Of a stretch of DNA of 64,000 nucleotides, positions 34,501 through 49,800 are shown in pieces. The DNA is taken from assembly GCF_032854445.1 (NCBI RefSeq), contig NC_088304.1:18301704-18365703 (forward strand). Reading direction: 5' to 3'. The notes beneath the pieces are model-generated. The model was not told the origin of the DNA. It searched no databases and saw nothing but the letters and a program-made list of their open reading frames with translations. Positions within the stretch are counted from its first letter, which is position 1. Every line of letters starts with the position of its first letter. The translations under genes were made by a program, and so were the position numbers. Source of the DNA: Liolophura sinensis (taxonomy: Eukaryota > Mollusca > Polyplacophora > Chitonida > Chitonidae).

Positions 34501-36902
34501 TTGACCTCTGGAGCTCGCGCTATTCTTTAGCATCACTCGTGTGTACCATTCTAATCACCATTCAACTATAAATTTATTTCAGGCTAGAATCAAGTGCATG
34601 TGTATAATGCATAAAGAAACAAAGGCTGAGACATTGTTTTTGTTTTCTGACATCAAATCCTGCCTCAGTAACACCGTTACCCCAGTGACGGCACTGTTCA
34701 AGATTTCTCTTCAAAACTTGCTAGTGGTGGCAATGATATAAAGCCAACGTAGGGAGCAACCCATGCCATGTAATGAGTACGTTTATGAAAGCTAGACTCG
34801 TGCCCTCGGGACAAAATTGCTACCTGTAGCTTATGAAATACCTCAGAAAAAAAGAGCCCTATCAGAAATGATTAGCATAAAGACTGTTCATTCATTCCTC
34901 GCACTATCTAACATACAACCTGAATACATAATTGGAGAATACCATCAAGTGACAAATATAGCAGAAATAAACAGGTCACAAAATGCTTGAAATTACATCA
35001 CAAATAGAATTAGATCTTCTATGCTGCAAAAAAAAAAATTACACTAAAGTTGAACAATTATTTTATGAAACAAATGACAAAAAAGGATGGGACATTCTTA
35101 AATGTATTTATATTGTAGTGAAGGCTAGGGATTATCAAATATCAACTAAATAGCAAGAAAACAGAACACGCAGCAGTACGAAATGCAAAAGGCAGAAAAG
35201 TGAACTGATTTCAGTACTCAATAAATCCACTGTACCAGATATGCTAATCTACATTAAAGGACTACCACAAAATAGATTTTCTTAAAACTAACTATTGCTT
35301 TCACTTTGATTGGAAGATACATGTTGCAAAATATTGGAAGAAATTTTAAAAGATGCAAATTAACTTTTTATGTTAACTTCTATGACAAGTAGACATTTAC
35401 AATTAATCAATGGAATATACATTTTGCTCCTGATGTTTCACTCAAAACATCAGCTCCTGTTTTACACTACGCTGATGTCTGGATATAAAATGTAAACATA
35501 TCTCCTACACTTTCATTCAAGAAGAACTTTGGGACATAGTTCTGTCCATAATTCTGAGAACAATTAAGACAGATGCTGCATCATTGAAAGTACCGGTCCA
35601 TTTTAATGTGGCAACAGGTAACAGTATGTATTCTTAGGAATAAAGGGAACAAACGCTTTTCAAAGGAGGAGAAAACAGAATGTGAACAAGTTATTTAAAG
35701 AGAGTTTAAATGAATTAAATTGAATGGCATCATGTAGTACACACAAAAAGATGAGGGCTTGAACTCAACATTTTAGCTACTGGTCTCTCAGACAGGCACT
35801 GGTACAAAGTTACCTGACCAAACACTGACAAACCTAGAGATACAGTACGATACTGTGCATCTAATTCTATAACGACTTGATATATTGGACTGGGGCTGTT
35901 ACAAATCGAAGCTGGTTCTTCCCCTGGGAATCACCATGAGCCCACTGTCCAAGCCCATTTGTTTTCTCCCTGAACATTAAATCCTTTGTGCAAACATTCC
36001 TCAGCTTTCTAGCTTGACCCAGCCGAGAGTACAGGCCATAACAATTTACTTCCCTCATCGTGGGTAAAGTAACTAGAAAAACCCCTGCTATGGACTTTCG
36101 ACAATAAATGCAAAGTTTCACAAAGTTTCAAAAATGTTACAAATTTTACCACCTGTTCCTCACAAAAAAAGATTAAAGAACAATTTCAATTGTGCAAGTG
36201 ACAGGAAATGGGACGGCCTTGGGCACCATTGAAAACACTTGTTACCTTTGCGGATGGGAAACCCCATTAAATATTCAGAATTTGATGAATTTGGCAATCT
36301 TGAATATATAATTCATGTTGAACACTCGCACACAAAATAAACAAATGAATGTTCATGCAACTGTTCATCTTGAACATTACACTGTACTGGATACGTTCAT
36401 ACAGGTATGCAAATGGCACATTTCTTGTATATAATGTAAGCAGAAACACATCCCATCCTTTTATCTGCGATTTTAGTTTGGAGGCAAGCACTGTAACAAA
36501 ATATCTCATAGATTAGATGAAAAAAATCACCTGGGTAACAAGCTGCACGACGAAAAAAGCTTTCTTGAAAATATTCTAAATGCTTCGGAAAGCCAAAAAG
36601 TTAAACGAGTAATTATTTTTAAAGTTGAGAGCATGTGTGGTCATGCCCTCTCAGATGTATCATCACATATCACCCATAAACCATCGAGACAAAAATCGCT
36701 TAAAAAAATACAAAACACATCCCACATGTGACGATCAACAAATTTTTGGACTCCTTTTTTTTTTTACCACTATCTACAATTTACACCTGAGTAAAGCAAA
36801 CTTTAAATTTGGCAATATTTCTCTTCTGGCATAACAATCTACAGTAATATTTTCATACAAGTGGACACCATAATAGACAAAATTTGGAACTCGGAAAATC
36901 TA

Positions 36903-37080
36903 TGAAGTTGGTTGAACATCAGTAAGCTGTTAAAGGTTGAACATCAGAGAGTTGTTGGTTGAACATCAGCGAGTTGTTAAAAGCTGAAATTCAGTGAGCT
37001 GTTGGATGAACATCAGTGAGTTGTTGGACGAACATCAGTGAGTTGTTGGATGAACATCAGTGAGTTGTTGGATGAACATT
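36903..37080. repeat. 22-bp tandem repeat, about eight copies
   Basis: Unit GAACATCAGTGAGTTGTTGG with AT/AC before GAACATC. It lies inside the presumed AKAP1 3' UTR. Confidence 0.92.
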
Positions 37081-37822
37081 CTTGATTTTCTGGTTATGGT
37101 CTCAACCTTTTCATTTTGGTTGTCATGGCAGCTGGCACTTGATAACAGTGCAACCAGAAATATTGTCATATGTTTAAAACAGATCTTAATCTAACAATTC
37201 TGAATATCTGGCTGAATTAAACTAATACATGCATGCATACAAAAACAGAAACCAATGTAACCTATATGTATATGATGCAAACACTTCGCTTGAAATAAAT
37301 GAAGCAAGAATTAATTGCACAAAACCTGTTCCAAAATATGACCCCAGGCAGATAAATGCATAAATAGCGGGCAAGAGACATTCAAGAAAAATCTGTCAAT
37401 AAACTTGTTGCTAAAGTCACTGACATTAGGTTGTTTTCCATTAAGAAGTACATGTATGATGTTGTCCAGCTTAGTATGCAATATTTTAAAAAACAAATTG
37501 TTACACTAACAAATTCTATATAAAGCTCCGTCATAGAGAGTACATTTTTTTTTTACACCAAAAAAAAATACAATTTGAGAAAAGAGACAAAAAAGTATTT
37601 GATGAACGCTGCTACAATTTTTCACACCACGGAATCCTTCAGCAAAGTCAAAATATATCTCCCAAAACGAAAAAAAAGAAAGAAAAGGAGGTAAACAGTT
37701 TTTCTATGGCTAACCTAAATTATTTACACGCAAAAGCACTAAGATCACATTTAATGCACTTGAGAAAAAAACACCTTCAACAAGCTACTATTAAATATGC
37801 AATCTATTGTGAATTGATTCAA

Positions 37823-40800
37823 CTACAGCCGTTCTATCCACCGTGCCACACCCCTGTTCACCATCTCGCGGTTCACAAACAGCGCCTGAAATACAAATAA
37901 AGACTTTGTCAGTGAAGTTACGACATATCATTCTTGATTTGGCATAACTCCTTAATCATGTTTTCATTCATTCATTCATCACCAAAGTCACCAGGCAATA
38001 TTGCTGAGGTAGCATAAAGCCATAATCATTCATTCATCACCAAAGTCACCACACGCAATATTGCTGAGGTAGCATAAAGCCATAATCATTCATTCATCAC
38101 CAAAGTCACCAGGCAATATTGCTGAGGTCAGCATAAGCCATAATCATTCATTCATCACCAAAGTCACACACGCAATATTGATGAGGTAGGATAAAGCCAT
38201 AATCATTCATTCATCACCAAAGTCACCAGGCAATATTGCTGAGGTAGCATAAAGCCATAATCATTCTTTCATCACCAAAGTCACCACACGCAATACTGCT
38301 GAGGTAGCATAAAGCCATAATCATTCATTCATCACCAAAGTCACCACACGCAATATTGATGAGGTAGCATAAAGCCATAATCATTCATTCATCATCAAAG
38401 TCACCACATGCAATATTGCTGAGGTAGCATAAAGCCATTATCATTCATTCATCACCAAAGTCACCACATGCAATATTGCTGATGTGGCATAAAGTTATAA
38501 TCATTCCTTCATCAAGTAAGACCAAGAAACTGTTATTACACTGAAACAGGACAAAAATGGTCCAAATTTTGTTGAATATGGAGTCAAACGATCTAATATA
38601 CCAACTTGATATATAACGGTGAAGCTAAAAACATGATAAAAAATGGCTATGGTTTGCAGAATCAAACAAATGTGAGTTGCCTGAAGCCCAAACTTGATCT
38701 AGAACTTGTTATGATGAAGCCATGAATCAAGATCCATTTCACTACAATTCGATGAAATTTGTCCAAAACTGATTTGTGATGTTTCTAGTCCTCTCTGGCT
38801 CTGGTAGGGGGCTTATAACAACACCAAAAGCTTACTGATGTTCCAAACTTACCTTGTTTCCACTGACTTGGTATATATGAACAAATGGTATACCATCTTC
38901 TGCCCTACCAACAACTTGTGCCTGGAGTAGTTTCCCTTGGGTGAGCTCTTCTAACACAGTGGCACCATCACTATTGAAGTACATATCACCTGAGCAAAGA
39001 TTAAAAAAATAAAAGCGATCAAATACAGACTCTATAAACCATTTCATTTTGATATTTTGTTTACTTGTAGCACTAGCATTCTAAAATTATATATTTTTTT
39101 CTTTGCTTAAAGCCACAAACCTATACATGTTGACATGACCATGTTTTTCACATTTCATTTCAGAAAAAAAACTGGAATTATACTGGCGTGTTTGCAGATA
39201 TATTTCTTAATGTCGGATTTATTAAAGCGACTTCAGATGGCACAGGTCAGATGGGTCCCCAAAAATTCTAAACACATAATCAAACTATTTTCCTGGACAG
39301 TGTTTAATGGTCTTTCATCTGATAAATACTTTATTTCAAATCTTTTCTTTGCCTTTAACACCATGGCTTCACTGAAAACATTTTTTCAAGGGTATAGTCA
39401 GTGAAATTCCCTTAAATATGCTTTAAAACAACGTGGAAACATTTTAAGACAAAGGTTAACAGCAAACTACGTGGACAGTTTACCTTGTATTGGTGTTATA
39501 TTGGCCATGTAACACTCCACTGCCTGGAATGGCAGTGTCATGAAGTCACTCCTGTAAACAACAACAACAACAACATGGTTACTCCTACTCCAGCAAACTC
39601 TTACTGGATAAAAAATGAGTTTGTTTCCTTTATCACATTCTGAAATATTGTTCAATACAATATCTATGCTGCAGAGGGTCTGAACAAGTTTACTTCTTTA
39701 ACATAATGTTGCACCTCCATGAGCTTTAAGCGATCACAAATTTTGGCCTTTTATTTGCTTTTGTGCAAGATGCCAATAGTGGTTTCAAATAGGCAAGACA
39801 CATTCAGCTATAAATGTGGTCCGATGAAATCAACTCGAGCGACTGTCCCATAATTGAAGTCCAACTGAATCCCGGAGATCTGTGTTATTTTCATAACGTA
39901 CAGTAGTAGGGGGAAGTAACCTTACATACTTCATTATAAGTCTTTGACGGCGCTCTGGTGTTTTCTCGTTAGCTCTGTGCCTTTCTATAAACACTGACTA
40001 GGAAATGTTGATGGAAGAATAATTTTCACTATTTCGAACGCAACATGGAATTGTACAATAACAAAAATCCAATTTTCAAAACAATGTAGATGAAACATTA
40101 AGATTCCTTGCTGTAAAAAAAAACAGTTCACAATGAGCTACCTGTATTACAGATAACCCTTTGTCAACAGCCAAATTGTTGTAGAGCCAACCCTTCTTGC
40201 TAGCAAAACTGAACTTCATTTCTGCCAGAAAGCAGACACAAAAAGTGCATCTAGCCTTACAAGGCAAAACATTCCTCTCTTACTTATTGTATTTATTCAA
40301 CAATAAGTATATTTACAGTATTTACATCTACATTTGATCTATCCCGAGGAAGTACAAGTATAAAAGATGGCGGTGGTTTTAGGTGAGTCATAAGTCATAA
40401 ATCATAATAACAGAGAAAAAGTTTTACATATTTAAGAAAAACACATAGTGTAACGTGCCAAAAGAAATGCTGTGTGCATAGCTATGAGACATGTATGTGT
40501 TTGAAAATAAGTCAGAATTGTTTCATCAAGTAAACTTTCATTTTGGACTTAAAAAGACAAAGTGAGTCGACAGATTTGAGAGAAATTGGTAGCCTGTTCG
40601 ATTTCCAGGGGGATCATATTTCGAATTGAGTAGACAGACAGGTTGGGAGAGTGGAGGGTCTAATAGGTTAAGACACTGTGTTCTGGTTTGGATAATTGCG
40701 TATATCTGATTATTTTCGAAACATGTTACGCAGTTCAGGGGTATATTATAGGGGTGATATATACATATTTATGAATGATTGATAAGGATAGAAAATTTTA

Positions 40801-43800
40801 CCGGTAAAATATTCAGAGATCTGAAGAGAGGGTCTGTAAGCTGGAGTCGATTAGATAGGGTGTACTGAATGCACTGAGCGTTTTTGTAACAGACTCAACG
40901 GTCTGAGATGAGAGGGATAAGTGCTACCCCATAAAAACACAAGCATAGTTCAGAAAAGGGGAAATTAAGGAGTTCTAAAGTATTAGTAGAGTTGGTTTGT
41001 TCATAAAGTGTTTCATATGGTTAATTATGCCAATGTTGCGAGATACTTTTTTTGCATGTGTAACTGATATGGGATGTCCAGAAAAGTTTGCTGTTAAACA
41101 TTATACCCCAAAATTTAAATTCGGAAATATAATCTATAACTGACCCTTGCATAGAAAGCCGAGGAATGTCCTTAGGAGAAGAGGATACTGGTCCGATGAC
41201 CATACATTTGGTTTTGTTAATGTTTATCAATAGCCTGTTTGAAGTCATCCAGTCATGGATCTTTTCAAGTTCAGCAGACATAAACAAAACAATATACTTC
41301 GTGACAATTACATGGGACAATTGGAGCCATTTCATTGGACCAAAACCACAGCTAAAGAATAATTACGCACATTTATCAGTAGTTAGTGGGCAGGAGACTG
41401 TAGAGACTTTGACATCAGACTGTAATCACCAACAAACCTGATTTGCCGCAGATGGCTGATGGGTAATCTAGAGTAGCCGCCGTAGTCGACAAACTTGATA
41501 TCACACTCCTCTCCGTCCTCTGAGAGATCAACGACCAGTGCACGATACCAGCCATTCATCACTGGAGCTGCACAGATCACGCCCGCTACAACAACAACAA
41601 GGCTGCATGGTCAGACAGACCCAAACACCTACAAGTACACGACAATGTCGGGCAGATTTACGGAGATTCAGGGTAACAGGAATATGCCTAATTCATGAAA
41701 AGCAACTATAAATCCAACATTATGGTTAAGTGGAAAATAAAGAATCTATATTAATTTTTTTGCTAATTTCATATTTTATGTTTCAACAATAATTTCTCTG
41801 ATATATGCATATTTTCATCATCTGCTGAAAATGATTAGAAATGAGACTTTCAGGGTTTGAAATTACCATTTAATTGTCAAGACATGTCCAGCAAAAAATG
41901 GTCTTGTCTGTCAAAATTTATGTGCAGCACGCAGAAGTGTCCGGTTGAATATTTGGCGATGAAAATTTGCACCTACATGAAATTTTGCTACTTCATCAGT
42001 TTCCGAAATTGGCATTCGAGTGGATTCATAGCGGCTCCTTTTATTCGTAAGAGAAGTTCAAATTATTTCAAATCATTGTTTCATCCGAAAGATCACATTT
42101 CTATAAAATGTGCCAGATTTCCTGTACGAGACTTTCCTTGTTATGAAAATAGATTACTTTGTTTCTGTAGCTTTTCATTGACCAAAGAGACGTAAGGCGC
42201 TTAACATGTCATCAAGTTCATGGGGACAGAAAACCCCTCTGGTCAGTTATTAATTGATTGATGGTGTTTTCGCTGTACTCAAGAATATTTCGCTTATACG
42301 ACGGCGGCCAGCGGTGGGTCGAAACCGGGCACAGCCCGGGGGAACCGGGGGAATCATTACGCTGCGCTAGAGCCCTAACCAACTGAGCCACGGAGGCCAA
42401 AAATCTTAGTCATGATTTTGTAATTTACAGTAACGAATATGCATGCAACATTCCCTTTGTGTTATTGTGCTTTACATGTATGCAAAAAAAAAACATTAAT
42501 AAAAAAATAAATAAAAACAAAATGTTAAATACATACGGTACTGAGGAGTTTATGTACGCTTAATGTTTATTATAAACTTGCCTCAGCTACATGTAGCACT
42601 GTACAGCAAACAAAAAATACCTCAAGAAAGTCATAAATATTGATCAGAAATGTTTTATCTAAGATCTACATACTGGAGATACCATTAGACTGCTGCATGA
42701 ACTTATCAATTATGCAGAATTGCAGTGATTTCGAGAAAGCTTTTGATACAATCTTGATTTTTATCTGAAAAGCACTAAAATTTTTTGTCTAATCCATGTA
42801 TTTTACAAAGGGATTTCAAATCTTTTGTACAAATATATAATCATAAGTCTTACAATGCAGTTCCTGAAGTTAAGTGAAGCTTTTCTAATACAAATAGGCT
42901 GCAGACAAGGTTATTCTCCATACATCTACATACATGTGAATGGTTTCTCTTCGTGCTCTCTTGTCTTAAATGGGTTTATTTTAGTCACAAAATGACTGCC
43001 CTTGTGTTACACTGTACATGTAGGTTTCAGCTTAAACATGTAACATAGTGCACTGCATGGTCACACTGAAAACCTGAAATAACGTATTTTAAGACTTGAC
43101 TATGAAGTAAGGGTGTTTTAAACTAAAAATGCAAATGTCTGCAATATGTTGATGATTGTAATGTTTAACTGTTTTCTTGAATCTTAGCTTACAATACACT
43201 GTATAGTAGCATCTTGAGAGAACTAAGGGAATGTCACAGTAAGAAATGAAGACTTTTCAAAATTCAAAACGTCATAAAGTAGGCAAATATTTTGTACAGA
43301 TACGGCTGGTATACACACTTGGTATGAGAGTAACACAAAATGAGCGTGCATATGAAATGTTATATATTCAGTATTTGGCAATATTTAGAGCAGTGTTTCC
43401 ATGAAAACCAATGACCAATGAATATTGTGGAATTCATTAAATATGCTAAATTTATGCGGGGATTATTTTGGTTTTCAAGCTGGATCATTTCGCATACATG
43501 TGAGTTTCATGATTCTCCTTATTTGTTTTCAAGATATGAGCCACAGACAAAGAAAATCACTCTTTCCCCTCACCACTTGTTTAAGAAAATACATCCAGTG
43601 TGTACCCCCCCCACCGACCCCCCAATTATATACATGTATGCAAGTATTGGCTTACCCTCGACAGGTCTGGGGAGCTGGGGCACACTTTGATCCTGGGTAT
43701 AACAGGCCAGCATAAACTGGTTCAGCCTCTCCAGGGACGGGAACGTCGGGTGTGTGGGCTGCTGGAGGAAGACGAGGCCAGCATTTACAATGCTGGAAAC

Positions 43801-46800
43801 AATCACATCCACCGATACCCCATGAGGCAGGTTCATCTACAGAGAGAAACAGAGGCTTTGTTCATGTCCATGATGCTGATGTGAAAATGTCCTCGAACTT
43901 TAGTTCTGCAATGTTCTGAACAAACTAGAGGAATTTCTGACTGGTGGAATTTATATATTTATTTGTTGCTTAATGAAATCTGCAAATTTGTTTTTCTCAG
44001 ACAATGGTCTGTTTTATTGGTGGAGGAAACTGCAGAGCCCAGGTTAAACCACCAGCCGTTGGCAAGTTAATCATGAATTTGCGCACCTGCCCACTATGAC
44101 TGGTGGAAGACAGGTGATCTTTATTTAACATGCCCTTCACTTAAACAGATTTATGCGGCTGATTTCTGACAAAAAAATTAGCAACAAATTACATACAAGA
44201 ATAAGACATTACTGAAACATGTAACAATTCAATGCCATAACTTTCTGTATAAGTCCAAAGACCAAGTTGCAATTCTCCTTTAAAGAATTAACATGGAGAG
44301 AAAACCAAAGGAAAAAAAACTTCTATCAAAATAAAAATAGAACAAGAAAAACAACCTTTAAAACAGTTCTTTTTTTTTTTCAGCCAGAATGTTGGATTAT
44401 GTTTGATGAAAATACACTTTTAATGACAGCCCTACAGCCATTTTCACAGGGTTGGTAATTTATTTTCCACTCTTGGCTTTCTGCTTCACATATATGTGTT
44501 GAACTAAATTCTTCAACCCTTTCCCATGTGTGCATGACATTTATTCCAGCATATTCTGAAAGCATCATTCAGTGTAGAATGACAAAATTACCCATTTTGT
44601 GAAACCTTGAGCCAACCCAGCCAATATAGTTTTGTCTCCAAGATCAAACTAAAAAGGTGCATAAATATGCGAAAAGGTTGATGAATTAGTAAGATGGGTA
44701 TACCTGGAGATCTGGCAGTACTACAGGTGGTTCAGGTGCCATGTTGTTGGGTGTCAGCTGTAGGTTGGGGTACCTGGATTTGGGGAACTTCTGACGAATC
44801 ATTGCCAACGTCTCCTCAATTTCATGGGGAAGGCCTGTGGCACAAAACACAACAAACTGAATCAGTGACACCACATGAAAATTATGCAGGAAGTTATAGT
44901 CCAATAAAATCCCTTCTTCACTGTGCCCTATGCCCACAGTGCCCTGTCACACTGCAGATGGCTAATACTTTAAAACACAAATCCGGGTAATCAGAGGAAA
45001 AAGGAAAAAAATATCTTATTTTGCTTTCCATTTGTTCGTTTAGTTTAGAGTTTGACTTGTATGACATACATGTATATATGGTTCTGCCTCACTGAATTGC
45101 CATGCAAAAGACACCAGCACTGATGCATACCTGCCAGCACACGGTACTGATTCTTTAGTTTAGATGTACAGACAGAATCAGATAACTAGGGTTGGACGCA
45201 CTAGCAGTATAAATGTACTAGATGAGAGTCAATGTTACTGTGTTGGAGTGCCAGATGTACACAATTCTGATAATGGAGCATTTGTGCAGAACTGTGTGCC
45301 CCATTTCCCGACTACCCTAGTTTTAATTTAGCACATCCAACTAGTGATAAGCTATCAACCCAGTTGAGTGACCCTAGCTGACCGGTGGCTTATGTCCAGA
45401 CAGCTGTCTGTGGAAAATCTCCACCCATAGACCTCACTGATGACCAGCGGTCAGAAATAGGACATCGGCCACCCATGTTGCTAAGAAAATGATTATCAGA
45501 CAGCCGAACAACATTAGACAACAGGGATGACACTGGCACAAATAGTTTTGTTGACAGTTTTGAAATGGCATGTACATGTAACTCCAGTTTCAAAATCTAA
45601 TACAGAATTGTCAGGTAAAAAAGTAAGCATGCACGCCACTATATAAAAAAATTTGAAATTTATTATCTATGATTTTACCCCTCTGTACCAAGTTGGTGAT
45701 AAATCATGACAAATTTTATGTGATAGGCAAATATATCATGCAGCACTTCAACTATAATCGCCTCTCTGCTGACTGTCCAACAGAAAATTTAAAAAAAAAA
45801 AAAAAGATGTACTGATGTCCATTTCTGATTAACAAACTTGGTAGATCACCTGCAGGAGCAGTATTAACCAGATGCACAGACAGACACCCAGACTCAACAC
45901 ATACGTGTGACTCACCCAGACTCAACCAGGGTGTTCATTTTGTATTGAAGTAGCAGGTTGTTGCCCAAAAGTAGGCGGATGTTTGCTGATCGATCAATGG
46001 CTGGCGCCCAAGGGTGCCTACGTCCCTGGTACCTCTAGGGGTCTAGATGTTCTCAGAGGCTATCTGAGTTTATTCTAGATACTACATGTATATACACAAT
46101 TCTAATTAGTAAATGAGCACATAAGAAAGTTTCATATATAGCAATGACAATTTTTTCTCGTTTCTTTTTTCTCCCTCATACACAGTATACATATACATGT
46201 CCAGTTCTTATGTGCTGACATTGGAGCCACCAATAATTAACAGCAAGAAACTGTGTCTTTGCAGTATATTCAGCCATCACATTACAGCAATTCAAAAGTT
46301 CCAAGAGTTAGGTGCAAGCATGTGAATGTATACAATATTGTAAACATTAAATGAACAAATTTAACAATGAAACACTTTCTCATAAAACATATCAGTCATG
46401 GCATGTCAGTCATTTCTGTCCAATTATCAGACTACAGTATCTTAAATCATAAAAACATGTCCAAAGTCTGATTTATTTGATTGGTGTTTTTACGCCGTAC
46501 TTAAGGATATTTCACTTATACGACGGCGGCCAGCATTATGGTGGGTGAAAACCGGGGGAAACCCACGAACATCCGCAGGTTGCTGGCAGACCTTTTCACG
46601 CATGGCCGAAGAGGAAGCTAGCATAAGCTGGAATTGAACTAACATTGACCGCATTGGTGAGAGACTCCTGGGTCATCACGCTGCGCTAGCGCGCTACCCA
46701 ACTGAGCCCCGGACGCCCCCTTTCAGAGTCTGAAGATGTAAACTGAGAGTTCATACTGTCAATGTCATCATTTATATCCTCTTCATCCAGGTGCTCTCTC

Positions 46801-49800
46801 TGAACACTGGAGGGCTAGGTTTGAATCTTTTGTTTGATTTCACTTTCTTCCTATCCTTCAGTTTCTCCCACCTGTCCACCTGTCAGGGCCATTGACAGAG
46901 ATATGTAGCAAAGTCTCAGGCAATATCCTGATTGAGACGATTCCTAAGCCAGGTCTTCAACCAGTTCGCAGATGCTCCTCTCTCAGGCCAGGCATTAGTC
47001 TAAGGTAGAGACAAACAAATCTCCATGGTTTGGAGCAGCACTGGTAGAAAATATCGATATGTACCTCACATGGATAGTACTTTCCCCAAAAGCCATTCTG
47101 TTGTAGACTTTGATATGAGTTGCCTCCCTTTTGGTGGATTCTTGATGTTCCTTGGAATTTCTTCCGATTGCACCTAAACTTCTGCCATTCACATTTGAGT
47201 TCCTCAGACCTCAATTTTATCCTTCTTGTCCATCATTTGGCAAAAGTACTGATTACCTGTCAACCCATATTCATTAAACTGTGGTGAAGACTGGTCAGGG
47301 ACAACAGATGGGTAGAAAATCCGGAAAGCTGTAGGCACATCGAGACTGTTCTCAAAGCAGCTGTTGATGTTCACTGCGACAATATTGATGCAAGACTCAG
47401 CAAGCTTCGCAAGATGAGTCACTGTGTTCTGATGGACTAGGAACATTGCATGTTCATACTCTGTCTCCCTCAGAAAGGTCTACATGGAGATGTTTTGGTG
47501 TTTGTTGTGTGGCAACATCTTTCAGTGCATCCACAGTGAACTGCTGGCGCAATTGAGGCAAGTGAAAAGGTACTCTTTTGAAAAGCTCTGCTGAGGTGAC
47601 CAAGTATTGGCAAAACTTCGTACAGCAAGTAAATTGTAATCTGAATTAAAACCCTGTAGCTGTCGGATCACCTTCTGCTCTCAGCGGACTTAAGAGTCTG
47701 AGTCAAAGCATGGTAATTTATGAAAACTCAAGTCACAGAATGGATAACCATCTTGTCCTAACAGCTTTCTGCCATTTCTTGGATTTCTTACCGGCAACAT
47801 TCGGCCCACTGCTTTCATTAACACCCCTTGGTGTCTGAATAGATTTTGAATAGGCTGCTGTTCTCTTTGCAGAATTGTCAAAAAAATTCCAAAGATTAAG
47901 GAGAATGTTCTCAACAGTTTATGTAAGAAATTTTAGCATATGCATCCCCATAGGCTAGTGCCAGTCTATGACATATACAGTGAACTGGTAATATACAGCT
48001 AGAAATGCTTCTCAGCTTTGCAGTCAAACCATTTCTTTTTTCCTAGCATCACAATTGTGCTATCAGATGCAATTCCACTCACCTTTTCAATTGCAAACCC
48101 ACAGTTATCAAGTTCCTGCAACAAAACTGTTTTTCATAGTTTCAGCATTAGCAGATATTGAATTTTCCAGTAAATCATTGGCTAATATAAACTTTACTTC
48201 TGCTCTTGTGGTGTCAGTGCTTAAGTACTGCACAAAAGTGATCAACTGTCGTTTCATGATAATGTCAGAGATTTCATCCAACAAGATACCAAAACTATCA
48301 GCCTTTTGAGCTGCACCAACAGCATTGGCTTTTAACTGTCTGTCACAATGTCAAAAAAATTTCCCAGATACACCCACCAGAACAGTGCTGAAAATACCGG
48401 ACATCAGAAAGTCCAACTTGTTGCGCAACCTCTAGAAGATGTGGTAATTTTCGGTTGCTGATTTCTTCCTTTGCAAGCCAATACGCCAACTGAAAAGTTT
48501 TTATGTTATGCGTCCAACTGATTAAGCGCCTTGTGAAGGAATTACTTGTGGAATGTTGATCGACAACTGAGTAGTTTTTTATTCACTGCATCTTGGTGCA
48601 TATCTGATACAGCATGCTCTTCCATAGCACTTTGTTTAAATCAAACTGCTCCAACTTTGTTGAATTTCATCGACGGTTTTTGGGGGCATTGGAAGTGGTG
48701 TGTTTTCTGCAAAGCAGCAAAACATTCCTTCTTCTCAACATACACCTACCATTTGTAGCCAGTTCTAAGACAATATGTACAGAAGGCAGCTGAATGGACC
48801 AAGTCGCTATTTCTGAAGAGTGAAGCTACGGTACTGTTCAGGCCTTCAGGCTCTGTGGCAGCATGAGGCTTTATTGCATGAAAGGGTCTTGAACAAGCAG
48901 GCAAACTGGAGACAGCCCCACTATTTTCCAATGTTACATCAGCCAGGTTCAGCCACTTGGGATATAATTTGAAATGGTTCTGTTGGATGGAAAAAACAAA
49001 AGGTGCTTTAGTGTTATTTAAACTTATGTAAGGGACCAAGATTTACTGTGAGTATTAACTATTTATTTGGAACGAAAAACAAAAATGCCAGAATTTAAAA
49101 GAAGAAAAAATAGAGTCTTAACACTCAATGTGCACATGTATTTATATTTTGTATGAATCGGCAACAATTTTAGACTAAAATCACTGACTTATACTAATCC
49201 AGATGTGTTAATAATACAGATATGTGTTAGACATGTACAATATAGAGGTAGGCCTTTAAGCTCTGAAGATAACTAACAGGCCCTGTTGTTGTTATATGTT
49301 TTCTAAATGAATGCGGCAAGCCAAAGCCCAATAAATGAGAACAATAAGGGCCAGGCCTTATCTGATTTGTCACTACAAAGCAGTCTGGTTTATTAGTAAT
49401 TTCCTCCCACCATAACGCTGGTTGCCGTCGCATAAGTGAAATATTCCTGAGTACAGCGTAAAACAACAATCAAATAAATAAATAAATAAATAGTTAAGTG
49501 TACTGGTAACTTATTTATGAACATATTCTAAAAAAAAATGTTTTACGTAAATGCATTATTGAGAAAGCGAAACCGAAAACATGTAATGTAAGCACTACCA
49601 AACTATGTATTTGATTTCGTACATACATGATCAACTCATCACTAGTCCCGACCTAAAATAAAGCATGAAATTAAAAAAATCTACAAACAAGGCAGACAAA
49701 AGTCAACATTAACATTTAAAACTGGTTTTCAGTCAGTGATTTGTAAAGTGCATAATTAGAAATCGGTCTAATGCGTGAATTATTTTGAGTTTACATACAT

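Larger units (their letters stand above)
33095..37822 (-). other. Probable long 3' UTR of AKAP1
   Basis: No other gene is visible in 4.7 kb. A minus-strand AATAAA (TTTATT at 33112-33117) sits in a typical poly(A)-signal context. The interval carries no SINE copy, whereas the rest of the window averages one every 2-3 kb, as expected if it is mature transcript under some constraint. Transcript evidence would be needed to confirm it. Confidence 0.4.

Noticed and set aside
41857-42195. 112-codon plus-strand frame
   Set aside because: It lies in an AKAP1 intron with no homology seen and no splice support; treated as chance.
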